Notes: a model not told the origin generated them from the letters alone. Numbered from the stretch's first letter, positions 1 through 13,689 are shown. The stretch: 64,000 bases of DNA from Echinarachnius parma (GCA_037951105.1 JBAMJV010007414.1:85526-149525); one strand, 5' to 3'. A program made the numbers and translations.

Positions 1-28
1 TACAAGTGATATTATCACTTAATAATGT

Positions 29-715
29 AAACCAACCTTCATTCAGGCGAGCGTTCCATCATGGACGATAGTTTGTGTCTTTGTAAGCCTTTTGAGCCGT
101 TTTTTCTGCAATGTCTTGACAAGATCCCCATCATGTCTTAGTTTATATGCTTCATTATAAAGAGATTTTCATGCCTTCTGTATTACAAATTTTATAATGC
201 AATTATTATATCATTATTTCTTCAGAGAATATAAACCAACCTCCGTTTGGCGAGTGTTCCATCAAGGGCAATAGTTTGTGAGCCTTTTTATTACAATTGC
301 AATGCAAAGTTTTTCTCCAATGTCTTGACAAGATCCCCATCATATCTTTGATTATAAGCTTCATTATTAAGAGATTTTTATTACAAAAATGATAATGCAA
401 TTATTATATCATTATTTCTTCAGAGAATATAAACCAACCTCCGTTTGGCGAGTGTTCCATCATGGGGGATAGCTTGTAAGCCTTTTCATTATGATCGTAA
501 TGCAAAGATCTTCTCCAATGTCTTGACAAGATCCCCATCATGTCTTTTCATTACAAAAATGACAATGCAATTATTTATATCGTTATTTCCTTCAGAGAAT
601 ATAAACAAACCTTCATTTGGCGAGTGATCCATCATGGGCGATAGTTCATGGGCCTTTTCATTATGATTGCAGAGACGCTCTCCAATATCTTGACTTCCCA
701 TCGCGTCTTTGTGTA
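29..715 (+). repeat. Long-period tandem repeat (175-203 bp), about 4 copies
   Basis: AACCAACCTCCGTTTGGCGA recurs at about 32, 236, 434 and 609, followed by GTGTTCCATCA and TGTCTTGACAAGATCCCCAT. Reading frames here are artefacts of the repeat. Confidence 0.92.
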
Positions 716-959
716 GGCTTCCCGATGAGGAAGACATCTTGGAGTCCTATAATGAGAAAGAATTGAAGAAAAACTTAATATTTTGTTTCCAATTAAAGCA
801 AGTTCTGATTTGTAAATCAGATGCACGGTGCCATCTTGTGAACGCCTTGCACACAGTGGGTGATACACGCTGGCCCAGTGTTATGCAGTACGCGCAAACC
901 AGCCTAGTTCAAAATGGCGACCCGCGGTGTAGCATCCCCACACATGACAACCTTTAATT

Positions 960-1415
960 CTGTCCAAAAGTGGTATTCTAGTTAAATGTATTTTCTACAT
1001 TACTTCCGCAAACAAACATTGCTCGTTTGAATGCTTAATTGTCTAGAGTTTTAATGTAAAGTGTAACGTTGTCATGAAGAGCTCAGTTTTTATAACAAAG
1101 CCCTCAGTATAAAATAAAATTTAAAAAAGTAACTTTCATGGTCCCGTTTCCCAGGAGCAGTACCGTTGCTGTGATTATAGAAGACAAGTACAACTTTGAA
1201 AGTAATTGTTTAAAGTCTGAAACATAATTACAGCATTATGGCATTATAACGCAAACAGTTGAATCATGTTTTCTATTAATAAATGACAGATAACATTATA
1301 CAAATAAGTCATAATAGACTTATTTGTATTTATGTTATTATGTCGGCTATGATCTAAAGTACATGTGTATTTATACAATTTACAGTTTATGTTCCAAGAA
1401 AGATATATCAGGGCT
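960..1415. other. Non-coding, nothing recognised
   Basis: AT-rich sequence without a supported ORF, repeat or RNA gene. Just upstream, 880-930 matches 16608-16660 inverted. Confidence 0.6.
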
Positions 1416-1690
1416 CAAAACAAACACTGAACTGCTTGCCCAGGGCTACAAAATTTAGCAGATTGGGCTACTAAATTGTAATCATGTCAATATTTACTTG
1501 CCCAACATGGCAATAAACTTTACTTTCCTGACAGGGCAATGCAAATGTAAACAATTTGTTTTTTGTTGTTTTTTTTTTTTTTTTTGGGGGGGGGGGGGGG
1601 GGGAGGGGGGTCTCCCGAATACTGATTTTGGGGCTAGCAAAATGTTCTAAATCTCAATTTTATTTACCTGACTGGACTACTATGAAAAAA
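1416..1690. repeat. 'TTGCCC/GGGCAA' dispersed repeat with T/G run
   Basis: Cores such as CTGCTTGCCCAGGGCTAC and ACAGGGCAATG, with a T run then G run at about 1566-1612. Relatives: 11320-12440 (split by a LINE), 27795-28035, 38396-38640, 45785-45870, 49225-49310, 53938-54190. Confidence 0.6.
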
Positions 1691-2664
1691 AAACCTGATT
1701 TCTAACATTGCATAAAAAGATGAATTTCACACTATGAAAAGGTTATGATTTTCTTTCGATCAGTCATTTGCAGATAAAAACAGTCAGTAATTTTTGTGTA
1801 ATTGTTTCCTGTCTTCATTTTACCAGTCACTTAATATATTCTTCCATGCATTAAAAATACAAACAAATTGCCACTATAATTTACCAACATGCACTTTGTT
1901 TAGGCACTTTGTTAGCGATGGCAAAGTGTTTGACGAGTTTAATATATGTTCATAGAACAGTTGCAAAAATACCACGATATTGTGAAAATAATAAGTAACA
2001 TTTTTTGTGTGCATTGATATGTCCCCGATCTCTGCAAGAAACCTGACTTTAAAAGGACATCACAGAGTTTCAAAGCTTCACTGATCGATATGCAATTTGC
2101 CTATAGCCAGGGAGCAGTCAATGTTTATTGTGCATAAAGAAAGCAGCTTGCACACAAGAACTATTTTTTGTGCCTAATAAGTGCAATTATCAGTGATTTG
2201 TGTTTTATGGGCATTTGTAGGATACAAAAATGACAAAAGGACATCCCTGGGTCTACTTTTATGAGTTTGCTTATTCATTTGATTATGATAGTTTGGTTGT
2301 TTGTTTATTTGTTGTGCAAATATTTGTTTGTTTGTTTTCTTGCCGTTTGTCAGAAACAGGATAATTGGTTTTGAATATTATAAAGAAAGTTGGAACGGGT
2401 ACATTTTGATCATTCCATCCACTGCATTCTATAACTCTATAACTATAAGAAGATTACTCCTTCTTGGAGAATTGCTGTGAAAATGCAGTCTTGCTTAGAC
2501 AAAATGCATTTTCACAACAGATATCCAAGAAAGAATTAACTATAAACCAGTACATCTCATTATGGGACAAGTATTTCATTCTTGTACATGTATATCATTA
2601 TCCTGTAGGAGATTTGAATTCTCGTATATCATTATCCTTGATCTATTTATTCATTGGATTTGGC

Positions 2665-2841
2665 TAAGTGGGATAAAAAGAAGAGGAAAAAAGAAGGAAG
2701 AGTAAGTGGAGGTGTTGTGGCACCATCAGATGGGCGCTTCACCTCCAATTGTGAGGTCCCAAGTAAACATTTTTTGGAAGCTCCAGTAGTTATGTCCACA
2801 AAACTTGAAAATGATGTCCTTTTTAAATTACTAAACAAAAA
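2665..2841 (+). repeat. Dispersed repeat, partner at 4396-4567
   Basis: About 170 bp nearly identical in both places (AAGTGGGATAAAAAGAAGAG ... TGTCCTTTTTAAATTACTAA). A 64-codon frame covers one copy but is broken in the other. Confidence 0.93.
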
Positions 2842-2845
2842 TCAG

Positions 2846-3145
2846 TAAAACCCTTCAAGACCACATACATTTTAAATCTGAGATCAGAAGATTCAAAATC
2901 CTCTTTAAAACATCTATAGTTAAAGGACTACCAACCCTTTTATGGTAATCCACAGAAGCCTTTGGGGGGTAAACAAATAAAATTAAACAAAAAGTAAAAG
3001 AAACTCAGTAAAACCCTTCAAGACCACATTTTAAATCTGAGATCCGAAGATTCAAAGGTCAAAATCCTCTTTAAAACATCTATATTTAAAGGACCACCAA
3101 CCCTTTCATGGTAATCCACAGAAGCCTTTGGGTGCGAAAGGATAA
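2846..3145 (+). repeat. Tandem duplication, period about 160 bp
   Basis: CAGTAAAACCCTTCAAGACC, CTCTTTAAAACATCTATA and GGTAATCCACAGAAGCCTTT occur twice. Confidence 0.92.
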
Positions 3146-3596
3146 ATAGGGTAAATGGCATGATAATGACTTGGAAATTCCCTTTAACATTTCAAAAAGC
3201 TGCCACCTTCTATTGAGTGTGAAATTGAGTGTGAAATGGCAGTGAATTGAGAACATGACATCTTACTCTGATCTCTGATCCACAGAATTATGCCTCGTTG
3301 GTTCACAAAGTAGGCCAATGCACACTTCAAATCTGATTTAAAGGTATACTCTCCTCTTGTTGCAAGAATTAATTCCAAAAAGTTGTGCAATTATTGCCTG
3401 ATGTGTATTCAAATAAAGAAAATACAATTTAAGATCTAGACTGAGGAGATTAGGACTTGAAAATACCTTTTAATGGAATTACAAACTTTTAGATCTTGAA
3501 ATACAGTCATGTAAAAGATTGTTTTTATCATTTAATTAGTCTAGCAACTGCAGACTGCTATCACTCTCCAAGATAATTAGCCCATTGAAGACTGTA

Positions 3597-4190
3597 GATT
3601 ATAGTATAACACGCATTCTCCATAGACCCAAGCCCGAGTATTTTTGGGACCATTCTGAAAGGGGGTTAACCCATACAAGTGGGTTTGATTTTGGTATAAC
3701 AATTGCATTCTTCATAGACCCAAGCTCAGGTATTTTGGGGACCAGTCCTGAATGGGTTTAATAAAAACATGTGGGTGTTACTTGTAATTATGGAGTCTGG
3801 TGCTCTTTTTCTATACTGGCTGCTGCTGTTGTTATCATTGTTTACTTTTTTGTTGTTGTATCATCCTATCTGGTTTTCATATGTAAGAAAAGAGTTTTTA
3901 TAGAACTTTTCATAAAGTTGTACATACCTAGGTAGAATTTGTTGTTGGTGAAGTTGTTGTCGTTTTTTTTAATCATCATTTCTGGTTTTCAAACATAAGA
4001 GATTATACTTTGAATAGAACTTTTCATAAAGTAGAAAGTAAGTCCTACTCTTACTGTTTTTGTTGTTGTTGCTATTGTTGTTATCATAATTTCTGGTTTT
4101 CAAATAAGAGCTTGAATCAAACTTTTCTTTAAGTAGGACATAAGTAGCATTTGGGAGACAAATTAGGATAAAAGAAGGATATATAACAAT
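3597..4190 (+). repeat. Local short tandem duplications
   Basis: CATAGACCCAAGC....GTATTTT twice (3620, 3714), then TCTGGTTTTCA....ACTTTTCATAAAGT three to four times (3870-4140). No coding signal. Confidence 0.8.
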
Positions 4191-5059
4191 CATGTAGGTT
4201 TTCTGAAGTCAGTTTATAGTGAAATGCTGATAAATGCAGAATGAAAAGACACTTTATGTGGTGATTTGAGAGACGATAAGCCTACTTGTCTAAATATCCT
4301 CAACGATAGCCCTACATGAAGTGCTTTATTTGTTGGTCAAAAAGGCATTACAAAGTTGGGGGGAAAAGACAAACATAAAAAGCAAAATTTTGGGAAGTGG
4401 GATAAAAAGAAGAGGAAAAAAGAAGGAAGAGTAAGTGGAGGTGTTGTGGCACCATCAGATGGGCGCTTCACCTCCAATCGTGAGGTCCCAAGTTAAAAAT
4501 TGTTGGAAGCTCCAGTAGTTATGTCCACAAAACTTGAAAATGATGTCCTTTTTAAATTACTAAACATAGTTTTGTTTTTACCCTTCAACAAATAAGTCTT
4601 GAAGCACCTTATTTGCACCACATGGGCTAGAATGTTAGTTCAGGGCAAAGTGTTCTTTTGAGTTAGTTTAATCGTTAAGTTTTAGGCCCAGATTGCATAA
4701 CCGTTCTATATAATTTTTATAAACATATAATTCCTTATTTTCACTCTCTTTAACATTTCATCATGAAAATAATAATTATCAATTTCATGGATTGGAAGTT
4801 ATATATAAAGAATAACCATCTCGCTGTAAAAAAAGGGGTGGAGGTTTCCACTTGTCAAGAACATCTCATACTTTATTTCAATCATGCATATAAACCCTGT
4901 AAAAGAATAGTTGGTATGGGCCAAGGTAACTTAGATTGAAGCCTTGTATTACATGTATCATATGCACATTACTGAACAGTGTAATAGCTTCTCATGTTAT
5001 GTATTACTGTTTGTTCAAACTTAAGAGTAAATACATTCTTGAAGTTGTTATCATTTAAT

Positions 5060-5530
5060 TTTGTTCTGGAGTGAAAACAAAGTCTTTGCTAATTCAATTT
5101 AATTTGCTTATTTCAAGAAGCCATAACAACTTCCTGTGCTTATCCTATTTATCAGTTTTAAGGCAAAACAACTTCTTTGAATTTGTAGTCTAATCTTGTT
5201 TTCAGAAGGAAAAACAATTCCTAAGTTCACAATTTCAATTCTTTTAAAAGTAAGCAAGCTACTTAGCATTATCAGTCTGCTTTGTTTCAACAGCAAAATG
5301 AGCTTCCAAGCTGTGAATGTTATTTAGTTTCAAAGCAAAACAACTTCTTGGTGTATATTTTATCTTGTTTTTAGAAGTAAAACAATGTCTCAATGTAAGT
5401 GCTTCAAGATTTTGGAAGCAAGGCAAAACATTTGTATTTTGTTTTAAAGCAAAGTAACTTTTTGTTTATGTTGACCATTCTAGTCTGTTGTAGCAATCAA
5501 AACAAATTCCTGGCAAACATTTTCAAGTAA
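5060..5530 (+). repeat. Diverged short repeats, AAGCAAAACAACTTCTT motif
   Basis: The motif and TTATCTTGTTTTCAGAAG recur several times with drift. Confidence 0.6.
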
Positions 5531-5559
5531 AATTCAAGAATTTGAGATCTTTGTTCACC

Positions 5560-6850
5560 AAAGATAAGATTGTTAACATATTTTATGAATAATATTGAGT
5601 GCACATAATGGAATCAAATTATGAAATATCAATATTTGTTTTTAAATTCCTGAAATGAAGACAACTTCATTAGATTTATTTCTTAATCAATTACATCAGA
5701 AAGTATGTAAATCATGTTGAAATGTAATTAGGAACATTTATCTTATAAACAAAAACAAAAAGAAACCATTAACAAGAACAAGATAACATTATTACTTATT
5801 AGTCTAAAAAAATAAATGTATTATGAATAACTTCTAAACAAACATCTTGTGTCATATAGTCAACTGTGCCATAATATGACATAACTTAAACCATGCTAGA
5901 AGGACACAAGTTTCTAATGGATTATGTCAAATTAAAATTTGCATGACACAGTCAATTTCTTCAAAAATGAAGTAGGTAAAACATGATGCACATTTGTTAT
6001 GATGAAAACCTACAATTTATCCACCTTTTCTTTCTCTGGTAGAAACAAAGTTAAACAGCCATATAAAATGCAGAAGGAATAGCAAACAGAATGACAAATT
6101 AATGACAAATTTGACCTGAAATATCAAAGACCAACTCAAAATTACAATTAGGTGTTAGTACAAAATAAAATAATACAAAGAGGCAAATGGCATGCAGTGC
6201 TAGCACAAATGTCATAAGGAAAGAGGGAGAAGGATAAGTGGTAGGGGAGTTAAACAAAAACCATCAACACCAAAACAAATTAAACAACTATTAGAAAATT
6301 AAACCATAATAACACGAACAAGGTAGAGGATTAGTGGACAATGTTACTAAGTCCCTTTAAGTAATAAAACCAACACTTAGGATGAGAACAAAAACAAACT
6401 TTGGTGAAATTCTTTTATCTAGAAAATCAAGATTGCAGATGGACTATACAAAAAACATTGGTGAATTTCTTTTTATCTAATAAAACAACAATGGTGCAGG
6501 TAAATTTGCACAAAACTGGAGAAATTATTTGAATGTTTAACAAAAAGGGAGGATAAAAATGCAAGAACAAATATTCTGTTAGAGTAAAACCAACAGTCAA
6601 CATTTAAGACATGATTCTGGTCCAAGTTTCATGCAAGTGTGGTATTAAAGTGCAAATGCAGCAACAAAACGAACAAGAAAACAAGGGTACAACACACATA
6701 TACGGTATTCATGCAGAAAGTGCACAAATACTTGGGAGGGGGGGGGGGGGGGGGTCAAATCTAATTTAAAAACATTTAAGCATTCAAACTATGAAATCGT
6801 GAGAATAGAATTGAGAAATAAAACTATTAAAAAGGTGAAAATAACAAATA
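5560..6850. other. Non-coding AT-rich stretch
   Basis: No supported gene. There is a G run at about 6738-6754; CAATGTTACTAAGTCCCTTTAA at 6341-6361 is a family 2 MITE end. Confidence 0.6.
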
Positions 6851-6854
6851 AAAC

Positions 6855-7460
6855 ACAAAGTGAGAATCAAGACAAAATTTCATGCAATTAAGAGACCGCT
6901 TGGACAAAGACAAAAATCAAACACATCAACACCAAATGACTATTGCAGGGTACAGCAAGGTGCACAGATCTTCAAATTCATCATGCGGACTACAAACATA
7001 CAAGTGTAACTCGCTCTCTGTGGTTACTATGCCAACTGATAGAAAGTTCTAATTAAAAAGGGTAAAAATAAACAACATTGAACAAAAAGTGGGAATCAAG
7101 ACAAAATTTCATGCAAGAGACAGCTTGGCAAATAAACAAAGATCACATCAACACCAAACAACTTTTGCAGGTTATGACAAGGTGCACAGATCTTCAAATT
7201 GACCGGATAGAACTAATTAAAAGGGTGAAAATAAACAATATTCAATAAAAAGTTGGATTCAAGACAAAATTTCATGCAAGACAAACACACATCAACACCA
7301 AACGGCTTTTGCAGGGTACAAGGTGCACAGATCTTCAAATTGACCATGCGGACCAAACATATAGATTTAACTTGCCTCTCTGTGGTTACTATGGCAACTG
7401 ATATCGTTACTATGGCAACTGATATCATCATTGCTATGGCAACTGATTTCCTGGTTGCTA
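6855..7460 (+). repeat. Tandem repeat (3 units) and ATGGCAACTGATATC minisatellite
   Basis: CAAGACAAAATTTCATGCAA ... AAGGTGCACAGATCTTCAAA repeats near 6868, 7098 and 7258; CTATGGCAACTGAT units at 7388-7448. Confidence 0.88.
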
Positions 7461-7774
7461 GGTGGGTCCTGAACCAGAGTTATCTGGTTTGTTAGAATGA
7501 GGAGGAGGGGGATGGGGAAAGGAAAGAAAGTTATAAAGAATATTTTGTGGTTAGTGGTTACAAATTAATAACATTTATAATATCCATCTGTTTTCCAGAA
7601 GTGCTATATATATTGAGAATGTTAGGAAGAATCATACCAATTTTAATTCAGCTAAAATTAGAAAAAATTCACTCTTATATCAAGTGAGATTGAGAAGGGT
7701 GCAAGTTAATTTTGGACTTAAGTGAATTTTGCATACCATCTTGTAGGTAAGAATCTTCGTTATGTGGTGCCAAA

Positions 7775-8170
7775 TTTTCTGATATAACAATTATTTCTAA
7801 TTTGGGGAATATTTACTACAAATCAAAATCTTTAGATCTAAATTGGGTTTCTAAATTTTCTGATATAACAATTATTTCTAATTTGGGGAATATTTACTCC
7901 AAATAAAAATCTTTAGATCTAAATTGGGTTACTACAAATTGTCATGAATACCTATTAAATTGCATTTATTGTAATTTGAAAGATTGTTGTTGAATTGTAT
8001 AAAAGAATGTTCTGGAAACCTTTGTTAAGACATGTAATTAGTGTTATGACACTTACAGAAAACATTTCTTATTTGTTTAATTGTATAGAGGAAAAGAATG
8101 TTCTGGAAACCTTTGTTAAGACATGTAATTAGTGTTATGACACTTACAGAAAACATTTCTTATTTGATTT
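7775..8170 (+). repeat. Two successive tandem duplications
   Basis: TTCTGATATAACAATTATTT twice (about 7778, 7858) and AAGAATGTTCTGGAAACCTT twice (about 8003, 8095). AATCTTTAGATCTAAATTGG recurs at 9560. Confidence 0.9.
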
Positions 8171-8559
8171 CATTATATTTGTAAACAACACATTTAGTAA
8201 TAAAAGATTGGTCCAGGGACCCAGAGTTCAAAAGAAAGGTCACAGTTGTTTACCTTTTAATCTAGGGACTCAGATTTAAAAATTAAGGTCATGTGTTTAC
8301 ATTCAAAGTTGTTTATTTGAAAGTAATTAGGTCATGAGGTCATTGTTTTTAATGCCTTTTGTTTTTACATTGTTTGTCATGGATATAATAGAAGATTCCA
8401 GATTAGCAGTGATGTGTTTACTGTAAGAATGAATAACTTAAATGATTATTCTAGAAATGGAATATTCTAGTCTGTGATGAAACTCAACACATGTGGGGGA
8501 GAAAACTTGTGAATAGTTCAGAGTTTATTAAGATCTTGCTCCAAGAGGGTTGACCAAAA

Positions 8560-9160
8560 TCGTTGCTCCTGAGACGGTCACCTTCGTGTCATGTCCGTTG
8601 ATCGGCAACCTTCGTGTCATGTCCGTTGATCGAGACCGTACTTCAGAGGGTTATCGAGATCGTGCAGAAAGGGTCTTCGAGGTCGTCGCTCCAGAAGCTG
8701 ATCAAATTCGTACGTCGCTGGGATGATCGAGATCGTGCTTCGGAGAGAGTGATCGAACTCGCACTCCAGAGAGTTTAGCGAAATCGTGTTTGATGGGAGT
8801 TTCCGAAATGGTGCTCCGTTACTCCAGAGAGTGTATAGCGAAATCGTGTTTGATGGGAGTAAATCCGAAGTGGTGTTCCGTTGCTCCAGAGAGTTTAGCG
8901 AAATCGCGCTCCAGAGGATCTAAGCGAAATCGTGCTCCAGAGGGTCTAAGCGAAATCGCGCTCCAGGGGGTTTCCAAAATGGTGCTCCAGAGAGTTGAAG
9001 CGAAGTCGTGCTCCAGAGGGTCTAAGCGAAATCGTGTCCTCAGAGAGTTGAAGCGAAATCGTGCTCCAGAGAGATTGTTGAAGCGAAATCGTGCTCCAGA
9101 GAGATTGTCGAAGCGAAATCGTGCTCCAGAGGGTGATCAAGACCATGCTCTAGAAAAGGG
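8560..9160 (+). repeat. Minisatellite, 'AGCGAAATCGTGCTCCAGAG' units
   Basis: Some 20 diverged units of about 26-34 bp. The 124-codon frame at 8790-9164 (repeating KRNRAPE) arises from the repeat and has no recognised domain. Confidence 0.9.
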
Positions 9161-9164
9161 ATAG

Positions 9165-10452
9165 GCATTTTTACCTACTTGCTAGTGGGTTGTTAATTCA
9201 CCTGTTAATTTGGATGTTGGCAGCGTTAATGTCGTATTGCTGGAAAAACCTGCTTGATTGATAGGATTAATAATTAAAGAGTATTTTCATATACCTTAAA
9301 GTTAATATATCCGTTGTGAAAAATTATTGAGAGGATTTTCTTATAATCATTACACAATGCTAACTGGATTATTTGTAAGCTAATCTTTGTAGTTACTATC
9401 AGTAGCTGTTTGTATGATGTTTTCTTAAATAATATTATCTTGTGTATGAGATTTTGTCTGAACACAAAGGAAGAAGACATTAATAAAGTTTTTTTGTTTG
9501 AATTTTACAACTTCTTTTGTTTCGGTGCTTTTTATTCAAATCGTGTCGTAACAAAATACAAATCTTTAGATCTAAATTGGGTTTCTACGAGGCTTCCAAA
9601 CCTTAAGTATGATTATCTCCTAAGTAAAAAAGCAATGTAGCGGCCTTCTCTTTCTCAACCTACTCCTCTGCTTCCATTCCCATGATTGTTGATCACACAG
9701 TAACCATAGAAACCCCATGTAAACCACTTTACAACTGCGCACATATGAAGTTTCATCACTTTACAACTTGACAAACAGCACTTTATGAATTCAGTGAGCA
9801 CTTACAAACGTGCCTCATTTTACAACTATACACCCACAATCAGGCCTTGGGAAAATGCATTAAAAAATGGCCTATGCTCATTTTTAAGCTTTGCTAGTAA
9901 TCAATGCAAGACAAAATACATTTATCTTCCTGCTCCATTTGACCTTTCTATGAATTTCCAATATAGAAACAAGGAATAATAAAGTTATGATGAATAAATA
10001 ACGCAAGTCAATATTCGGAAGGTCGTGGTAAATAAATAACACCTTTAGGCCTTCATCTTATCATGTACACAAAAAAACATTACAAATGCCCCCCAAAAAG
10101 AAAGGCTTGTTTCATATAAATTTCAACTTTTTACAAGAGAAATTTGTACATGTGTATGCCTTATTTCCTGTGGTCAGGATAACAATTGTGTGTATGTTCT
10201 GCACTCAATACACATCCTTAAATATCAGAATGTCTGTATATGACTACTAAAAACTAAACTGTATCAATGTATTTATCAGAACTTTCTGGGGGGGGGGGGG
10301 GGGGGGGATCAACACACACCAGTACCAATTACTATAGTCATTAGGAAGCTTTCTGTTTGTGATGGTAACAGGGAATGGTCACTTGAGCGAGAAACTTGAT
10401 CTGTGGGCAGCTTAACACGAATAGCTTAATCTCCTTTCTTTTCTTTTTTTTA
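9165..10452. other. Non-coding, G run
   Basis: No supported gene; G run at about 10288-10307. Short frames here have no domain. Confidence 0.6.
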
Positions 10453-11162
10453 CAGGGAAACCCCGAGGCAAACCATTCAGTCCAGAGTATTTCAATGTGT
10501 GTTTCTATGGCACAATGCCCCTCTTATAACGAGCTCGGATATAGCGAGATTCCGGTTATAATGAGCACATTCTGCTCACGCACACTCAAAGAAAAGCATA
10601 AGATATCAACCCGCTTATAACGAGGTTTAAAAAAAATGAAAGAGACTTTGTTTTCCATGATTATTTTTTCCATATGGGAAGTGTTTTTCCGTGATTTTGT
10701 TGTGATTTTTGTTGTTGTTTGTTTAACAGTAGGGGAGCGGACTAGAAATCGAAGGCGCCCGTGAATTCACGTGTGAACATGGGGAAAAAATGCTGCCTCA
10801 CACCCTTGAATTCATGGGTGTTGTACATGTTCGCCCATAGCGCAAGAACGATTCATATTCGCAATTTCTAATTAGGACAGTTGTTTTCAGCACAACATCA
10901 AAAATCGTCAAGTGAATGAGTTTGAACAAACTTCATCGTTGCAATTTTAAACTTGGAGACTTGCAATTATGTTTGTTTATTCACAGTACACAATTACAAG
11001 CCATTGTTTATACAACACACAACACATTACTCGTAACACATGTTGCTTTATCACTGTGTGTATTTTAATGTGCTTGAGTATGAGATCGTTTATAGCGAGG
11101 TACCGCTTATAACGAGGTAAAGTTGGCAGTCCCGATGACCTCGTTATAACGGGGTTTCCCTG
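10453..11162. mobile_element. TA-target MITE (pogo/Tigger-like ends)
   Basis: The ends are CAGGGAAACCCCG and CGGGGTTTCCCTG, directly flanked by TA on both sides (10451-10452, 11163-11164). Subterminal 'TTATAACGAGGT' motifs recur at both ends. TA duplication and CAGG...ends fit the Tc1/mariner-pogo group. No transposase is present. Confidence 0.85.
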
Positions 11163-11377
11163 TACTATGTATAGATGCTTGATAAGAGGTCACTCTACTC
11201 TTGTCTAATGTGTGCATGAAATAACAAATAGGATCCCATCATATTAGTATTAGGTGTGGTAATTTCTTGGTCTTTTTTTCAGAAGGGCAGAGTCCTAATT
11301 TTGTTCTAATATAATAGGGAAAGCAGTGCTCAAAATAAGCACAGGCCTGCTGGCCCGGGGCCACTAAAATTATCTTT

Positions 11378-12302
11378 GGGTCACCGAGAGATCCAATCCG
11401 ATGCTGACAATACGGCACTACAGCAGGATATTAACCGTTTGTGCGCCTGGGAGGCAAAATGGCAGATGAAATTCAACATTGACAAGTGCCATGTGATGCA
11501 CATTACTCACAAATGGAGAGCTAAAGAAACACAATACACCATGAATGGAACACCCCTTCACTCAATAGCAAAACACTCGTACCTTGGGGTAGAGCTTAAC
11601 TCCAAACTGAACTGGGCAGACCATATAAACACAACTGCATCCAAGGCAAATAAGGTACTGGGCCTGCTTCGGAGAAACCTCTATAGTTGCTCGCGCAAAG
11701 TGAAAGAGACAGCTTACAAGACGTTGGTCCGACCAAAGCTAGAATACGCTGCATCAGTATGGGACCCATACAAAGAGGAACACAAAAGCAGACTTGAAGC
11801 TGTTTAACGAAGAGCTGCCAGATTTGTATACAAGGACTGGAGAAGAACTAGTAGCGTCTCATATATGCTATCAACACTGGGGTGGAAACCCCTGGAAGAT
11901 CGCCGGGCTACCTCCAGACTCAATCTATTATACAAATCAATACAGCACACTGCTGAAATTGACTCGGACAAATACCGGACAGACTCATCAGGGGGAATCC
12001 AAACAAGAAAGTCATCTGCTCTTTCGTTCAAACGTCTCACAACCAAGAAGGACTGCTATAAATATTCATTCATACCAAGAACTCTGGCGGAGTGGAATCT
12101 CTTACCAAATAACGCACGACAAGCCACATCGTTGCATTCATTTCAAGGACATTTGAGTAAGATGAATATGCTAGATTTCACTAGGAGGGCCCACCACGGG
12201 CTCCCCAATTAGGCGCGCACACCTAAACCCACCAAGTGCCTGCAACTGTATATCCGCATCATGCGGAGTTTGTTTGCAGTACCAAGAAGAAGAAGAAGAA
12301 TA
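11378..12302 (+). mobile_element. 5'-truncated LINE (CR1/Jockey-like RT C-terminus)
   Basis: The frame from about 11378 to 12212 encodes the end of a non-LTR reverse transcriptase: INRLCAWEAKWQMKFNIDKC, SYLGVELNSKLNW, LVRPKLEYAASVWDPY and RRAARFV. It is interrupted by a TAA at 11804-11806 where the family has Gln (V-stop-RRAARFV). After the stop at 12212 come a short 3' UTR and an AAG-rich tail ending about 12302. The element sits in, and splits, an older dispersed repeat (11320-11377 and 12303-12440). No clear target duplication is seen. It is dead. Confidence 0.88.
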
Positions 12303-12440
12303 TAATTGGTCCTAAATTCCACTTGCCCGAATGGGCAACCAAATAATAACTGAATTTGATTTTGTTTTCTTTGTTTGGAGCCAGCAGATTCAGGTTTGGG
12401 CCACTAGCATTTTAGAATTGTTTCTCCTTGCAGAGTGGGC

Positions 12441-13531
12441 CACCATGCAAAAAAGCTAATTTCTAATATACTAGGGAAAGTATCAATAATATGTAACAAA
12501 TTTAGGAATACACATTGAAATTTTAAAATTTCAAACTTTATACTGATCACTAACCTAAGATGCATGCATGATCAAATTGACAATGTGAGGCCATCGCTTT
12601 AACACCCTTATATCATAACATTGCCAATTCATAAATACTTATATCTTTGTTTTCAATTTCTTCTTCTTTCACACAAAATAAAATGCAAGATAACCCCAAC
12701 TATTTGTAAACCCACAAATGTGCCTTTATTCAAACTATAACTTGCAAAATAACAAAGTTCTGTTTTTAAATCAGACCCCTAGATATGTTAAAAGTTATCA
12801 CAAAATCAGATGTGAAGAAAATCAAACAATTAAGAGTTATCGCCATATTTACATATCACGGTGAAAGGGTCATTGGTTTGTCACAGATATTGATGTGACA
12901 AAACAGTATCCAAACAAATGAGTTGGAATTTGCTTGTAAAAACATGACACATTTTCAATTTCACTGATTTCTCCAACTATTTTTTTGAAACGGTATCCCT
13001 TTCTTATATTTCTGGAATAACTATATTCAATTCAATATGATTAAAGTATACTATAAATTATAACATTCTAGCTTTTTAAAAATCATGTCAAAGAACCTTA
13101 TAATGTGTTTTTAGCTAAATCGTGAGAATTTGACTGTTTTTTTAGGAACATGACCCCCTAAAAAAAATCAACAAGTCAACAACTGTAACAGTTTTAACTC
13201 GGGTCTGTATACCAAAACTCCACTCATGATCCCTTCAAAAAAGATTGAGAGACGCTCGATTACCAATACTACAGGGATCTAATCAAATACAAAGTATAGC
13301 TTTAAATATCACAAGGACACGGTGAAAAAATACATGGTTTGATGTGCTCTAGCCCCCCCCCCCCCCATAATTATACAAAGATTCCCTGTAATTTGTCATA
13401 GAGCACAATGCAAAACAAATTTGTAAAACACCCTTTCCTGCAAGGGAGATTGAAAAGCAGTCTTAGAAAATAAAACATTTTCCCCCTGAAGACATATTAT
13501 ATATTTTCACTTATAAGATTAACAAATATCA
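12441..13531. other. Non-coding AT-rich stretch
   Basis: No repeat or coding signal seen except a C run at about 13353-13366. Confidence 0.6.
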
Positions 13532-13689
13532 GGACCCTATTTCATAAAACTTTTCCAATTCTTGTAAGTGTCCAATATTGTCACTACCGTGGCAACAGCT
13601 ACAATGCTCTATGGTGATTGGCTGTTGGCAGAGTAGTTACAATAATTGGACATTTACAACAATTGAAACAGTTTTATGAAACAGGGCCC
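13532..13689. mobile_element. Foldback MITE, about 158 bp
   Basis: GGACCCTATTTCATAAAACT at the left is mirrored by GTTTTATGAAACAGGGCCC at the right, continuing inward through CAATT.TTGTAA.TGTCC. Confidence 0.8.

Noticed and set aside
1566-1612. G/T runs as functional quadruplex or promoter
   Set aside because: Similar G or C runs occur many times (6738, 10288, 13353, 14218, 47650, 62334, 63934) in repeats and look like slippage-prone simple sequence.
2654-2848. 64-codon lysine-rich frame
   Set aside because: Lies in a dispersed repeat; the other copy (4396-4567) has a stop in the same frame.
3184-7495. Further ZIP exons in the left 15 kb
   Set aside because: No HNF.DG, HE..HE or other late-ZIP motif was found in the minus-strand frames; the open frames there are short and repeat-derived.
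8790-9164. 124-codon frame with repeating KRNRAPE
   Set aside because: Arises from the minisatellite; both strands are open because the unit lacks stops in those frames.
11794-12156. Second plus-strand frame over the LINE
   Set aside because: It is out of frame with the RT; the true frame is 11378-12212 with one nonsense codon.
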